A stretch of DNA of 64,000 nt from an uncultured Bacteroidia bacterium. Lineage in GTDB: Bacteria > Bacteroidota > Bacteroidia > Bacteroidales > F082. The DNA lies in assembly GCA_902801465.1 (NCBI GenBank), contig CADCIH010000013.1, forward strand, positions 1 to 64,000, read 5' to 3'. Each line of letters opens with the position of its first letter. Within the stretch, counting starts at the first letter, position 1. Below, piece by piece: positions 17,037 through 24,887 of the stretch. The notes under the pieces are model-generated. The model was not told where the DNA came from, searched no databases, and saw only the letters and a list, made by a program, of their open reading frames with translations. Both the position numbers and the translations under genes were made by a program.

Positions 17037-17122
17037 ATGGCCCCCGCGCCCAGCCCAGTGGAGTGTGTCGTTCTTATTGGTTATGGATGAATCTATAAAT
17101 TGTTATTTGATATCACTTTAGC

Positions 17123-17605
17123 CTATTTTTGCGAAAACGATCGTGCGCCATTACCAACAGGCATACAACGATATTTGTAATAAAAATTAGCGATGAGACT
17201 GCTTTCAAATTCCTTTTCGCTTTGATTCCCTTTACAATAAAAAACGTCAACCACGGCTCCCCACCAATACATATATTGATACCTGTCGGGTAGTTGGTGT
17301 ATTCTGTTAGTCTTGAGACCAAAATCTTTGTCATTAATCAAAACCTTTAGATACTTACCATAATGTTCATCATGTAAACGCCGATAGAGATGGTCTGACA
17401 TTCCGATGTATATTACGGGACTGTTACCTTTAGCATATTCGAATTTTTTATTTGGCGAGGATATAATATAGCATCCCTTTTTGTCTTCTAACTGACAATT
17501 GAAGTTGGAATCTTCAAAATCTGCCAAATTAAAATGGACATTAACTCCTTCAACAATACGGAAATCTTTGCCCATAAAGTCTTGTATGTATCTTGGAACT
17601 CGCAT
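17123..17605 (-). CDS. Stand-alone GIY-YIG domain protein
   Basis: 160 residues. The family motifs are in order: G44-C-Y46-I (GIY), VIYIG (Y66-I-G68, the YIG), Arg75 in LYRRL, a Glu in the helix EFESSLIANF (Glu134), and a final PVGN (Asn152). These are the positions used for metal-dependent DNA cutting in GIY-YIG nucleases, so the protein may be active. A 26-residue insertion (LINDKDFGLK...) separates motif 3 and the WWGAVVDVF strand. No other domain is attached. Base composition is AT-richer than dnaK and its neighbours. It could be a homing-type, repair or defence nuclease; the target is unknown. Confidence 0.7.
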   Translation of the reverse strand: MRVPRYIQDFMGKDFRIVEGVNVHFNLADFEDSNFNCQLEDKKGCYIISSPNKKFEYAKGNSPVIYIGMSDHLYRRLHDEHYGKYLKVLINDKDFGLKTNRIHQLPDRYQYMYWWGAVVDVFYCKGNQSEKEFESSLIANFYYKYRCMPVGNGARSFSQK

Positions 17606-17644
17606 GACATTTATAGTGTTTCTCAGATATCATTAATTAAACTG

Positions 17645-17652
17645 CAAATATA
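17645..17652 (-). promoter_or_regulatory. -7 promoter box of the GIY-YIG gene
   Basis: TATATTTG on the minus strand, about 40 bases before the start codon. Confidence 0.5.
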
Positions 17653-17716
17653 TCAAAAGAGTTTATTTCGATTTTTTTCTCCTCATAATAACGGCTAAAG
17701 GGAGTAGGTTAATGAA

Positions 17717-18703
17717 TTATTTCACCAACCCTAGAATAATCTCCGGCTCAATCTCCATCTCGGCCACAGCGCAAAGGCCAGTACCTAAGTCCTTCAAACT
17801 GGCACCTATAAAATATACCTTATCGTCGATAATCAAGAATCGGTCATGATTTCGATGAGGAAGTTGGATGAATTCGATTTCGGGGTATTGGGTGTTGTGT
17901 TTTTTTAAGTCGGTGAGAAATTGCTCGTTATAGCGTGAGTGGATGGTTGCCGAAACGCCATTGGCTCGTTTGGTGAACATTGAGAGCACTCGGTCGTCCA
18001 CGAAGTTATCGATTAGAATGATTCTTTGTTTTGCGCTTCGCACGAGGTCTGATAGGAAGGCCCAAGCGTCCCAGACGCAACCGGTTGGAAATACTTGCTC
18101 GGGGAGGGACTTGGGAGAGATATCCTCGATTTTATCAAGAATCATTTTGACGGTATTATCGGTTTCTTGCTGGTGTTGCTCGATGTTGAAGATTCGCTGT
18201 AGGATCTGTGTGTTGTGATTGACAAGTTGTGGTATCATGGTAAACGCCCGCATGATGCGAATGTTGACACCTACGGCGGTTTCAGATCTTAATACGCTGC
18301 TGAGCATTGCTACACCGTTGCGAGTAAAGGCATAGGGTAAATAACGAGTACCACCTTTCCCCTTTGAGGTCACAATTTGTGACCTCAAAGGTTCCAGTCC
18401 ATTGTTTAAGGTCACAATTTGTGACCTCAAACATGCCGCCTCTTCTTTGGTTAGTTGAAACATAAAATCCTCTGGAAAACGATTGATATTGCGTTTTACT
18501 GCTTGGTTAAGTGCTTTTGTCTCAACGCTATACAACATTGCCAAGTCGGAATCAAGCATTACTTGCTGACCTCTTATAACACGAATTAAAGATTCAATAC
18601 TAATGTTGTCAATGGTCTTGAAGTCGCAATTTGCGACTTCAAGTTTGGTTTCCTTAATCGGTTTTTCGGGCTTTTCTTCTTTAGTAACTTTCTTCTTTGC
18701 CAT
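17717..18703 (-). CDS. ORF6N domain protein fused to an HKD-like half site
   Basis: 328 residues. Residues about 30-135 form an ORF6N (KilA-N-like phage antirepressor) DNA-binding domain: VIRGQQVMLDSDLAMLYSVETKALNQAVKRN and YLPYAFTRNGVAMLSSVL. Helical linker to about 195. The C-terminal part has WDAWAFLSDLVRSAKQRIILID and NHDRFLIID, an H-x-R-x4-D variant (His286, Arg288, Asp293) of the phospholipase-D HKD motif, then FIGASLKDLG. Such fusions are common in Bacteroidota but their job is not known; the fold could act as a nuclease or a regulator. The gene contains three palindromes that encode LEVANCDFK and two RSQIVT units. AAGAAGG precedes the ATG. Confidence 0.8.
   Translation of the reverse strand: MAKKKVTKEEKPEKPIKETKLEVANCDFKTIDNISIESLIRVIRGQQVMLDSDLAMLYSVETKALNQAVKRNINRFPEDFMFQLTKEEAACLRSQIVTLNNGLEPLRSQIVTSKGKGGTRYLPYAFTRNGVAMLSSVLRSETAVGVNIRIMRAFTMIPQLVNHNTQILQRIFNIEQHQQETDNTVKMILDKIEDISPKSLPEQVFPTGCVWDAWAFLSDLVRSAKQRIILIDNFVDDRVLSMFTKRANGVSATIHSRYNEQFLTDLKKHNTQYPEIEFIQLPHRNHDRFLIIDDKVYFIGASLKDLGTGLCAVAEMEIEPEIILGLVK
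18362..18390. repeat. Palindrome inside the ORF6N gene, copy 1
   Basis: Perfect arms of 14 bases (CTTTGAGGTCACAA and its complement) around one central base. The core GTCACAA-T-TTGTGAC encodes part of RSQIVTS. Confidence 0.9.
18409..18427. repeat. Palindrome inside the ORF6N gene, copy 2
   Basis: Arms AGGTCACAA and TTGTGACCT around one base; pairing continues outward with one mismatch. It encodes the first RSQIVT unit and has the same core as copy 1. Confidence 0.9.
18617..18643. repeat. Palindrome inside the ORF6N gene, copy 3
   Basis: Arms CTTGAAGTCGCAA and TTGCGACTTCAAG around one base. The core GTCGCAA-T-TTGCGAC is one base per arm different from copies 1 and 2; encodes LEVANCDFK near residue 21-29. 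Confidence 0.9.
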
Positions 18704-18722
18704 GCCTTCTTGTTTTAGGTGG

Positions 18723-18730
18723 CAAATATA
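18723..18730 (-). promoter_or_regulatory. -7 promoter box of the ORF6N gene
   Basis: TATATTTG on the minus strand, about 20 bases before the start codon. Confidence 0.5.
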
Positions 18731-18764
18731 TGAAAAAAACTATATACTACCTATTAATATAAAA

Positions 18765-19202
18765 TTATCTCTTTTTCTTAAAAAAATCCGTCAACAAAGC
18801 AAGGCATTCCTCCTTCATCACCCCTTTGACGAGTTTGGTTTTTGGGTGTAGCATGTTGCCATATTTTGAAAACCCGTTCTTGGGATCGTCGGCGGCATAG
18901 ACCACTTTGCCAATGTGGCTATGGGCGAGGGCGCCGGCGCACATGGGGCAGGGTTCGAGGGTGACGTAGAGGGTACACTCGTCGAGGTATTTGGCGCCGA
19001 TGGCGTTGGCGGCCGCTGTGATGGCGAGCATCTCGGCGTGTGCGGTCACGTCGTTGAGCATCTCGGTCTGGTTATGTGTACGAGCGATGATCTTGTCGTT
19101 GCAGACCACCACGGCCCCGATGGGTATTTCGTCGGCTTCCAGAGCCAGTTCAGCTTCCTTAAGGGCTTGTTTCATGTAATATTCGTCGGAGAAACCAATC
19201 AT
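18765..19202 (-). CDS. tadA: tRNA(adenine-34) deaminase TadA / nucleoside deaminase
   Basis: 145 residues. Zinc-dependent deaminase signature HAE (His55, Glu57) and PCPMC (Cys85, Cys88). The segment EIPIGAVVV and the C-terminal ending with ECLALLTDFFKKKR match the TadA form, which converts A34 to inosine in tRNA-Arg so that it can read CGU/CGC/CGA codons. It could in principle be a guanine deaminase relative, but length and motifs favour TadA. Last gene of an operon with the omega-amidase, GNAT and LysR-type genes; a heptad repeat fills the 24-base gap before its start. Confidence 0.9.
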   Translation of the reverse strand: MIGFSDEYYMKQALKEAELALEADEIPIGAVVVCNDKIIARTHNQTEMLNDVTAHAEMLAITAAANAIGAKYLDECTLYVTLEPCPMCAGALAHSHIGKVVYAADDPKNGFSKYGNMLHPKTKLVKGVMKEECLALLTDFFKKKR

Positions 19203-19231
19203 AATTTAGAATGAAGAATTTAGAATTTAGA
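19203..19231 (-). repeat. 7-bp-period tandem repeat (AATTTAG type)
   Basis: Units AATTTAG, AATGAAG, AATTTAG, AATTTAG lie exactly between the omega-amidase stop codon (the TAA is part of the array) and the tadA start codon. Confidence 0.8.
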
Positions 19232-20054
19232 GGGAGAGTTTGACCCTTTGCACCCCATCGGGGTGCTCTGTCGGTAGCACGTCCCAGTCACGGCCGACAG
19301 GGAATTTTTCACGGAAATTCTGGAGTTTTTCATAGTCCAAGGTGCAGGAGATTGCGGTTTCTATGTCGGATCCTGCTGAGGAAATGACTTTGCCTTTTGG
19401 GCTGATGACTTGGGAATCTCCATTGTAGTGTACGCCTTCCGGGTCGTCACCGATGCGGTTCACGCCGATGAAATAGGCCTGGTTTTCTATGGCGCGGGCC
19501 TTCAGCAAAGTGTTCCATACTTCGATTCTCGACCCGGGGAAGTTCGCCAGGTAGATGCCTAAATCGTAATCGTAAACTCCGTCCTGGTAGTGGTTTCTGG
19601 CCCATAAGGGGAAACGGATGTCATAACACACCATCGGCTTGATTTTCCAGCCTTTGAGCTCAACAATTAGTGGTTCTTTACCGGGTTCGATGGGTTCCTT
19701 TTCTCCGCCTATCGCGAAGGTGTGCCGTTTGTGATACAACTCATAGCTGCCATCGGGACGCATCCACACCAAGCTGTTATGGTAATGGCCATCCACGTTA
19801 AGAAGCATAGTGCCACAAACCACGGCGTCCAACTCCTGGGCTTTTGTTCTCAGCCAGTTCATGGTAGGGCCATCGATAGATTCAGCAAATCTCAATGGAT
19901 CCACTGGAAACCCTGTGTTGAAGGTCTCGGGGAGCAACACCAGATCGGTACTGGAGGGCACTTCTGTCAAAAGTTGATCGAAATGCTCTCGGTTGCCATC
20001 TGGGTCTTCCCAACGGAGATTGGCTTGGATGAGGGTGATGTTCAGGTTGTTCAT
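19227..20054 (-). CDS. Nitrilase-family amidohydrolase, omega-amidase type
   Basis: 275 residues from the ATG at 20054; a longer frame exists but would overlap the GNAT gene. The catalytic triad of the nitrilase family is visible: Glu43 in LLPETFNTGF, Lys109 in YHKRHTF, Cys143 in MVCYDIRFP. The sequence looks most like YafV/Nit2 omega-amidases, which hydrolyse alpha-ketoglutaramate or ketosuccinamate to ammonia and the keto acid, as repair of transaminase by-products. Its start overlaps the GNAT stop codon in an ATGA. Other carbon-nitrogen amides are possible substrates. Confidence 0.87.
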   Translation of the reverse strand: MNNLNITLIQANLRWEDPDGNREHFDQLLTEVPSSTDLVLLPETFNTGFPVDPLRFAESIDGPTMNWLRTKAQELDAVVCGTMLLNVDGHYHNSLVWMRPDGSYELYHKRHTFAIGGEKEPIEPGKEPLIVELKGWKIKPMVCYDIRFPLWARNHYQDGVYDYDLGIYLANFPGSRIEVWNTLLKARAIENQAYFIGVNRIGDDPEGVHYNGDSQVISPKGKVISSAGSDIETAISCTLDYEKLQNFREKFPVGRDWDVLPTEHPDGVQRVKLSL

Positions 20055-20566
20055 TTCGGTTGCAAAGATATGTTTTTTTGAAAAGCCATTCTTTCGTCGC
20101 CGTTTAAAAGATGGATGATGCCGCAATATTGGTACCCGTGTTTTTCGAGGCCTTTGCGCATGATGATGTTGGCCTCGTGGGTGTCGATGCGGATGTTTTT
20201 GGCAATGGATTCGCTGAAGTCGAGCACGGCGTCAAGGATGCCATGGGATTGTGGAGTGCTGGCAATGCGATGGATGACATGGTAGGGTTCATCGTCGAGC
20301 CACTGTCCGTCATAGATGACTTTATAGGTGATGTCGGGGCCGGGGATCAAAGCGAAGGTGGCAACGATGGCGCCAGTTTGGTCTGACATCACATGGCTGC
20401 AGCCTTGTTCAATGTCATGGATGAACTTCTCATCGTAGGGATAGCCGTCGGGCCATTGGAAGGTATTGCCGTAGCTTCGCATGATCTCGCGAGCTTGGTC
20501 GCGAAGGTTGAGGATGACCGTCAAGTCATCGAGGGTGGATTTGCGGATGGTGTAATTCATGTTCAT
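20051..20566 (-). CDS. GNAT-family N-acetyltransferase
   Basis: 171 residues. Starts NYTIRKSTLDDLTVILNLRDQAREIM, a typical GNAT first strand and helix, followed by IVATFALIPGPD (strand 4) and ILDAVLDFSESIAKNIRIDTHEANIIMRKGLEKHGYQYCGII, the C-terminal acetyl-CoA fold with the final helix and strand. The usual R/Q-x-x-G-x-G/A pyrophosphate loop is weak (STPQSHGI), so acetyl-CoA binding should be tested. Overlaps both neighbours by 4 bases, so it is translated with the LysR-type regulator and omega-amidase. Target molecule unknown. Confidence 0.75.
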   Translation of the reverse strand: MNMNYTIRKSTLDDLTVILNLRDQAREIMRSYGNTFQWPDGYPYDEKFIHDIEQGCSHVMSDQTGAIVATFALIPGPDITYKVIYDGQWLDDEPYHVIHRIASTPQSHGILDAVLDFSESIAKNIRIDTHEANIIMRKGLEKHGYQYCGIIHLLNGDERMAFQKNISLQPK

Positions 20567-21489
20567 AGTTTTAGATAATCTGTTTTGATGGCTGGTTCAT
20601 ATAGTTCTGGTGAGATACAAGACTTGACGGCTTTGACGAAGATGTTCATCATCTTTTCGTGGATATAGTCCTTTCGCATGGCCAGGCAGATCACTCGGGA
20701 GATCTCGGGTGCGACCACGGGGCGTAGCCTTTTCAAAGCATTGTCGCTGAGTAATTTGAGATGGGTCTCTGGCAGGATGGCCATGCCTCCGTTTTCGTTG
20801 GCTATCTGTATCAGGATACCTACACGACCGCCTTCGTACATCTCTTCGTAAGCGTCTTTGGATCGATAGGCTATGTCTTTCTTTTCCAGAAGCCGGATGC
20901 CGTCCTTCATCACCCAGAGGGGGTAGTCGGGTAGGTGGTCACGTCTGATGGCCTCGTTTTTGTCCAGTATGTCCTCGTCGGCGATGTAGGCAAAGAAACG
21001 TTCGTGATATAACGGAAGTTCAAGAATATCCTTGTCGTCGACAGGTGCGGTAAGGATGCCCATGTCGATCTCAGCTTTCTTTAAGCTTTCGATGATGGCG
21101 GCAGAGCGCATCTCGAGGGCTTGGAGCTTGATGTCGGGATAAAAGGTCTTCAGGTAACCGAAGGTCTTGGGCATCAATACAGGGGCCACGGTGGAGATCA
21201 TGCCCACCTTCAACGGTCCTGCAGAGAGATCCTTTTCCGATTGTGTCAGTTCCACCAATTGCTTTGCATGATACAGCACCAATTTGGCTTCTTCGATGAT
21301 TTTCTGTCCAATTTCCGTCACTTCCACCGGATGTGAGTTGCGTTTGAATATGGAGACATCCAGTTCGTCCTCGAGCTTTTTGATCATCAGGCTCAAGGTG
21401 GACTGGGTCACGCCACAGGCTTCGGCCGCCTTCACAAAATAGCGGTATTCGTCAATGGCCACGATATATTCCAATTGTTGAAGTGTCAT
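20563..21489 (-). CDS. OxyR-like LysR-family regulator lacking the redox cysteines
   Basis: 308 residues. The N-terminal helix-turn-helix is LysR type (MTLQQLEYIVAIDEYRYFVKAA; TQSTLSLMIKKLEDEL), and the substrate domain from residue 91 aligns with Bacteroidota OxyR. In OxyR the peroxide-sensing pair is Cys199 (in GHCxRDQ) and Cys208. Here the stretch around residues 195-212 reads KDGIRLLEKKDIAYRSKD, with Arg199 and no cysteine; the only Cys are near residues 25, 269 and 286. So it cannot sense peroxide by the known disulphide switch. First gene of the operon; start overlaps nothing upstream and it has a promoter box and a palindrome just upstream. Confidence 0.82.
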   Translation of the reverse strand: MTLQQLEYIVAIDEYRYFVKAAEACGVTQSTLSLMIKKLEDELDVSIFKRNSHPVEVTEIGQKIIEEAKLVLYHAKQLVELTQSEKDLSAGPLKVGMISTVAPVLMPKTFGYLKTFYPDIKLQALEMRSAAIIESLKKAEIDMGILTAPVDDKDILELPLYHERFFAYIADEDILDKNEAIRRDHLPDYPLWVMKDGIRLLEKKDIAYRSKDAYEEMYEGGRVGILIQIANENGGMAILPETHLKLLSDNALKRLRPVVAPEISRVICLAMRKDYIHEKMMNIFVKAVKSCISPELYEPAIKTDYLKL

Positions 21490-21492
21490 CTT

Positions 21493-21510
21493 TATTGATT
21501 TTTATCAATA
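21493..21510. promoter_or_regulatory. Palindrome between promoter and start of the LysR-type gene
   Basis: TATTGAT and ATCAATA around TTTT, of the T-N11-A kind bound by LysR regulators, so probably self-regulation. A second short palindrome ACAATATTGT lies at 21520-21529. Confidence 0.5.
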
Positions 21511-21518
21511 CAAAGATA
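21511..21518 (-). promoter_or_regulatory. -7 promoter box of the LysR/GNAT/omega-amidase/tadA operon
   Basis: TATCTTTG on the minus strand, 21 bases before the start codon. Confidence 0.55.
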
Positions 21519-21553
21519 AACAATATTGTATTGTCCAATAAAAAATCGAAAAA

Positions 21554-21561
21554 TAATTTTG
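21554..21561 (+). promoter_or_regulatory. -7 promoter box of trkH
   Basis: TAATTTTG, with TTG at 21531-21533 twenty bases upstream as a -33 element; 21 bases before the trkH start. Confidence 0.6.
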
Positions 21562-21582
21562 CGGCACCTATAAAATAGAGAG

Positions 21583-23043
21583 ATGTCCATCTTTAAAATC
21601 ACGGTCAGATTCATCGGCTTTACGCTAATCAGCTTGTTTTTGCTGATGATGTTGTCCGTTTTGGTGGCCTTTCTTAATCATCGTGACAGTAGTCTATTTC
21701 CATTGTTGATTTCGGCTGGCATTACTTTGGCGGCTGGTTTGGTCGGTGTGTTGTTGACGAAAGCCGAGCAGAAGATTGAGGTGAAGTCGGGTTTTTTCAT
21801 TGTCACAGGATGTTGGTTTGCTGCTTGTTTGTTTGGGTCGTTGCCTTTTGTGTTTTACGGGCATGAGTTCAGCTACGTCAACGCTTTGTTTGAGAGCGTA
21901 TCGGGCTTTACGACCACGGGAGCGTCGATTTTGAACGACATCGAAGCGGTACCTAAGGGCCTGTTGTTTTGGAGGATTGCCACTTCGTGGATTGGGGGAA
22001 TCGGAGTGGTTTCGTTGGTCTCGATCTTGATTTCCACCCACAACGACATGAAGTCTCAGCTGGCCTGCATGGAGCTTTCGTCGATTGCCAAGGAATACTA
22101 CCGTGGTCGCAGGAAGCAGTTCATTTATCGTATTATGGCTGTTTATGTTGGGTTGACCTTGGCGTCGACATTGGGGTTGCACTTGGCCGGGATGACTTGG
22201 TTCGATGCCTCCACTCATGCCATGTCGGCCTGCAGCACTTGTGGGTTCAGCACGAAAAACATCAGCGTTGCCGCGTTTGACAATCTGACAATGGAGATCA
22301 TACTGATTGTTTCCATGCTTTTGGCGAGCATTAATTTCAGTTTGATTTTCTCGACTTTTTGGCCCAGTGGCAGTAATCGGAAGAATCTGTTCAACACGAA
22401 GATTGTGAGGGTCTTTCTTGGTTTTGTTTTGTTTGGGACGCTTTTTTTGACCGTTGACCTTCTGACCACCAAGACATATAGTTCGTTTGGTGAGGCTTTT
22501 CGGGTGGCTGCGTTCCAGATGTGTTCCATTACCACGACCACGGGTTTTGCCACGACCGATACGAATGTGTGGCCGGCTTTCACCAAAGCCATCCTCATTG
22601 TAGGGGGTATGGTGTGCGGTTGTTCGGGATCGACCTCAGGAGGAATCAAGATTGATAGAGTATGGTTTGCCTTGAGGGGAAACACTGAGATGATCAAGAC
22701 CCTGTCGCATCCAAACAAGTATGACTATGTGAGGATGGACGGCAACACCAAGACGGAGGAGGAGGTGACTTCGGTGATTTCTTTCATCATGCTGTACGTA
22801 TTCATTGTCAGCCTTGGTACGGTTGTTTATTCCTTGAGTGGCATGGATTTCCAGACGGGGATGTCGGCTTCCATCGCCTGTGTGGGAAATGTGGGGCCGG
22901 GCTTCGGTGTCATCGGCTCGATGGGCAATTACGCCGGCTTATCCGATTTCCTGAAAGTCTTCAGTGTGGTGCTGATGTTGCTCGGGCGACTTGAAATTTA
23001 TCCGATTCTGATTGTTTTTGGGAGTATTTTCAGTAGACGTTAG
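21583..23043 (+). CDS. trkH: TrkH-family potassium uptake channel subunit
   Basis: 486 residues, many hydrophobic helices arranged as four repeated membrane-pore-membrane units. Selectivity-filter loops are visible as GFTTTGASI (about residue 105), ACSTCGFSTKN (about 217), ITTTTGFATTD (about 317) and CVGNVGPGFG (about 430), each with the conserved glycine. It carries potassium across the inner membrane, normally with a cytoplasmic TrkA ring; no trkA gene is nearby. Its end overlaps the convergent alkD-like gene by 4 bases. Divergent from the LysR-type operon. Confidence 0.93.
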   Translation: MSIFKITVRFIGFTLISLFLLMMLSVLVAFLNHRDSSLFPLLISAGITLAAGLVGVLLTKAEQKIEVKSGFFIVTGCWFAACLFGSLPFVFYGHEFSYVNALFESVSGFTTTGASILNDIEAVPKGLLFWRIATSWIGGIGVVSLVSILISTHNDMKSQLACMELSSIAKEYYRGRRKQFIYRIMAVYVGLTLASTLGLHLAGMTWFDASTHAMSACSTCGFSTKNISVAAFDNLTMEIILIVSMLLASINFSLIFSTFWPSGSNRKNLFNTKIVRVFLGFVLFGTLFLTVDLLTTKTYSSFGEAFRVAAFQMCSITTTTGFATTDTNVWPAFTKAILIVGGMVCGCSGSTSGGIKIDRVWFALRGNTEMIKTLSHPNKYDYVRMDGNTKTEEEVTSVISFIMLYVFIVSLGTVVYSLSGMDFQTGMSASIACVGNVGPGFGVIGSMGNYAGLSDFLKVFSVVLMLLGRLEIYPILIVFGSIFSRR

Positions 23044-23756
23044 GCTTTTAGGTACCCTGCTCGTTCTTCGGCTGGAAACTTTTCGATGGCATAGCGTAGC
23101 ATGGTACGGGGCATGGCCTTGTATTTTGTCGACAACCAGTCCTTCAAGCGTTGCTCGTCGCGTTTTCCGGCTTCACGCAGCAGCCAGCCGACGGCTTTTT
23201 GCAATAGGTCGTGCAAGGGCTTTGGCTTGTCGAGGAAGATTTCTGCTATGGCGTATGTGTCCTCGAGTTGGCCGTGTCGGAGGAACTGCATGGTGCTGAC
23301 TATTCCAATGCGTTGTTCCCAGAGGCTTTTTCCGTTGCGTGCCAGGTCATAGAGCAAAGTTCGTTCCTTGTCCAGGAGCCAGACACCAAGCAGTTCATAG
23401 CAGGAGAGGTCGACCAAATCCCAATTGTTAATAAACTCGGTGTGAGATAGATAGAAATTGATGCACCGTTGTTGTAAGTCAATGTCTTTTTTGGCATGTT
23501 TGAAGATTTGCACCAGGGTTAGCAAAGCGGCCAGGCGCATCTCGTGGTATTCGGAGCGGACGCAAGTCTCTAGGTCGTCGAAAGAGGTTTCTTGCCAACA
23601 TTGCTTCACCACCTCACGGGTCACCGGCACCTTGATGCCCAGGAACTTGTCTCCCTCGCCGTATTGGCCCTTTCCAGTCTTGAAGAAACGCGACAGGCCT
23701 TCAACCTGACTCGGATCTTCATGAGCCAGCATGGCTGTATATAATTGGTTACTCAT
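23040..23756 (-). CDS. DNA alkylation repair protein, AlkD family
   Basis: 238 residues, all-helical HEAT-repeat fold. Characteristic motifs: FLGIKVPVTREVVKQ near residue 40, SEYHEMRLAAL, NNWDLVDLSCYELLG (Trp and Asp of the active cleft, near residue 110), LWEQRIGIVSTMQF near residue 145 with the conserved Arg, and KAVGWLLRE. AlkD glycosylases remove 3- and 7-alkylated purines without flipping the base. It starts right after a heptad repeat that ends the acyltransferase gene upstream, so it is probably co-transcribed with it. Confidence 0.92.
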   Translation of the reverse strand: MSNQLYTAMLAHEDPSQVEGLSRFFKTGKGQYGEGDKFLGIKVPVTREVVKQCWQETSFDDLETCVRSEYHEMRLAALLTLVQIFKHAKKDIDLQQRCINFYLSHTEFINNWDLVDLSCYELLGVWLLDKERTLLYDLARNGKSLWEQRIGIVSTMQFLRHGQLEDTYAIAEIFLDKPKPLHDLLQKAVGWLLREAGKRDEQRLKDWLSTKYKAMPRTMLRYAIEKFPAEERAGYLKA

Positions 23757-23791
23757 CTTCTTACTTCTTACTTCTTACTTCTGTCTTCTTT
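23757..23791 (-). repeat. 7-bp-period tandem repeat (TTACTTC type)
   Basis: Units CTTACTT three times then CTGTCTT. On the minus strand the array encodes the acyltransferase tail KKTEVRSKK, gives its TAA stop, and runs to within one base of the AlkD start codon. Confidence 0.85.
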
Positions 23792-24885
23792 ATCCCCAAC
23801 ACGCACCAACGGATAAACGGTATCCTCTTGATAATTTCGTATAACGCAAAGGGTATCGTCATCACTGCAACGCAAAGAATGACATACATCATCCACGGCG
23901 CCAAATTAGTGTACATTTTCATCATATATCCCAAAGCGGCAATCACCAAATAATGAAGTATATAGACACCAAAACTGGAGCGTGTCATGTAGCCCGCGAA
24001 AGTTCCTGTACGGTCGAAGCGAGCCTTAAACCAAGCCATCATCGCTAGACACATCAACCAACCGTAGAGGCAGTTGAGCCAACTGCCCAAATACTGCGGA
24101 GAGGTGTTGTCCTGGCCAAAAGTGGTGACGACCAGCACTGTTCCAGCAACGACAGCACAAGCCAACAGCGGGATCCATGCCTTCTCCATTTTCTCCTGCA
24201 CCTCGTCGTGCGAGAACACGAAATAACCCATCAGGAAAGGTACAAGATAGAAGAGCGGCTTATACAAGTTCAAGAGGCCGTCCAGACTTTCGGGCCGGGG
24301 ATGCTTGATCATCGTCTGCTCACCTGCCCAAAACAGCACGCCCAGCAAGATGACAACTACAAGATTGGCCTTTCCGCACCAATTCCAGAATTTGTCTTTA
24401 TTATCGAGGGTGCGCACTATAAGCAGCACCAAACACAGTAGCCACAGCACTTGGATGAACCATAGCGGACCCGTGCCGCTTACGACCATTAGGAGATATT
24501 TAACCAGTCCTGGCACTCCGTCGAACACGCCTTGTCTGGAGGCTACAACAGTGTTGAAATAACCGACCATCCAATGGAACACGAAGAGCCCTATCGTGCC
24601 AGGCACGAGAAGCTTGCGGGTGCGTGCCTTGAACCATTCCTTGGCCGACTGTTTTTGCAACGCATAACGGGCGCTGATGCCTGCCAATAGGAACAACAGA
24701 GGCATGAACCAGGGATAGAGGATATACATCACAATATCCTGATATTGCTTATATTCCGGATAGTCGCCGAATCCGCCGATGCCACCGAAGACACCCTTGT
24801 TGTTGTAAAAATAGATGACGTGATAAAACAGCACCAACAACACCGTCACCCAACGCAGATTGTCCATCCAATGTTTGCGTGCCAT
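23761..24885 (-). CDS. Membrane acyltransferase, acyltransferase-3 family
   Basis: 374 residues with about ten transmembrane helices. Starts RKHWMDNLRWVTVLLVLFYHVIYFYN, which has the catalytic-type His and the typical N-terminal pattern of the acyltransferase-3 (OafA/NodX-like) family, then PWFMPLLFLLAGISARYAL with the Arg of the family, and GVYILHYLVI near residue 315. Such enzymes transfer acyl (often acetyl) groups to sugars or lipids at the inner membrane. It is 2 bases after the AbrB-like gene. Its last codons lie in a heptad repeat. Acceptor unknown. Confidence 0.85.
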   Translation of the reverse strand: MARKHWMDNLRWVTVLLVLFYHVIYFYNNKGVFGGIGGFGDYPEYKQYQDIVMYILYPWFMPLLFLLAGISARYALQKQSAKEWFKARTRKLLVPGTIGLFVFHWMVGYFNTVVASRQGVFDGVPGLVKYLLMVVSGTGPLWFIQVLWLLCLVLLIVRTLDNKDKFWNWCGKANLVVVILLGVLFWAGEQTMIKHPRPESLDGLLNLYKPLFYLVPFLMGYFVFSHDEVQEKMEKAWIPLLACAVVAGTVLVVTTFGQDNTSPQYLGSWLNCLYGWLMCLAMMAWFKARFDRTGTFAGYMTRSSFGVYILHYLVIAALGYMMKMYTNLAPWMMYVILCVAVMTIPFALYEIIKRIPFIRWCVLGIKKTEVRSKK

Positions 24886-24887
24886 TG

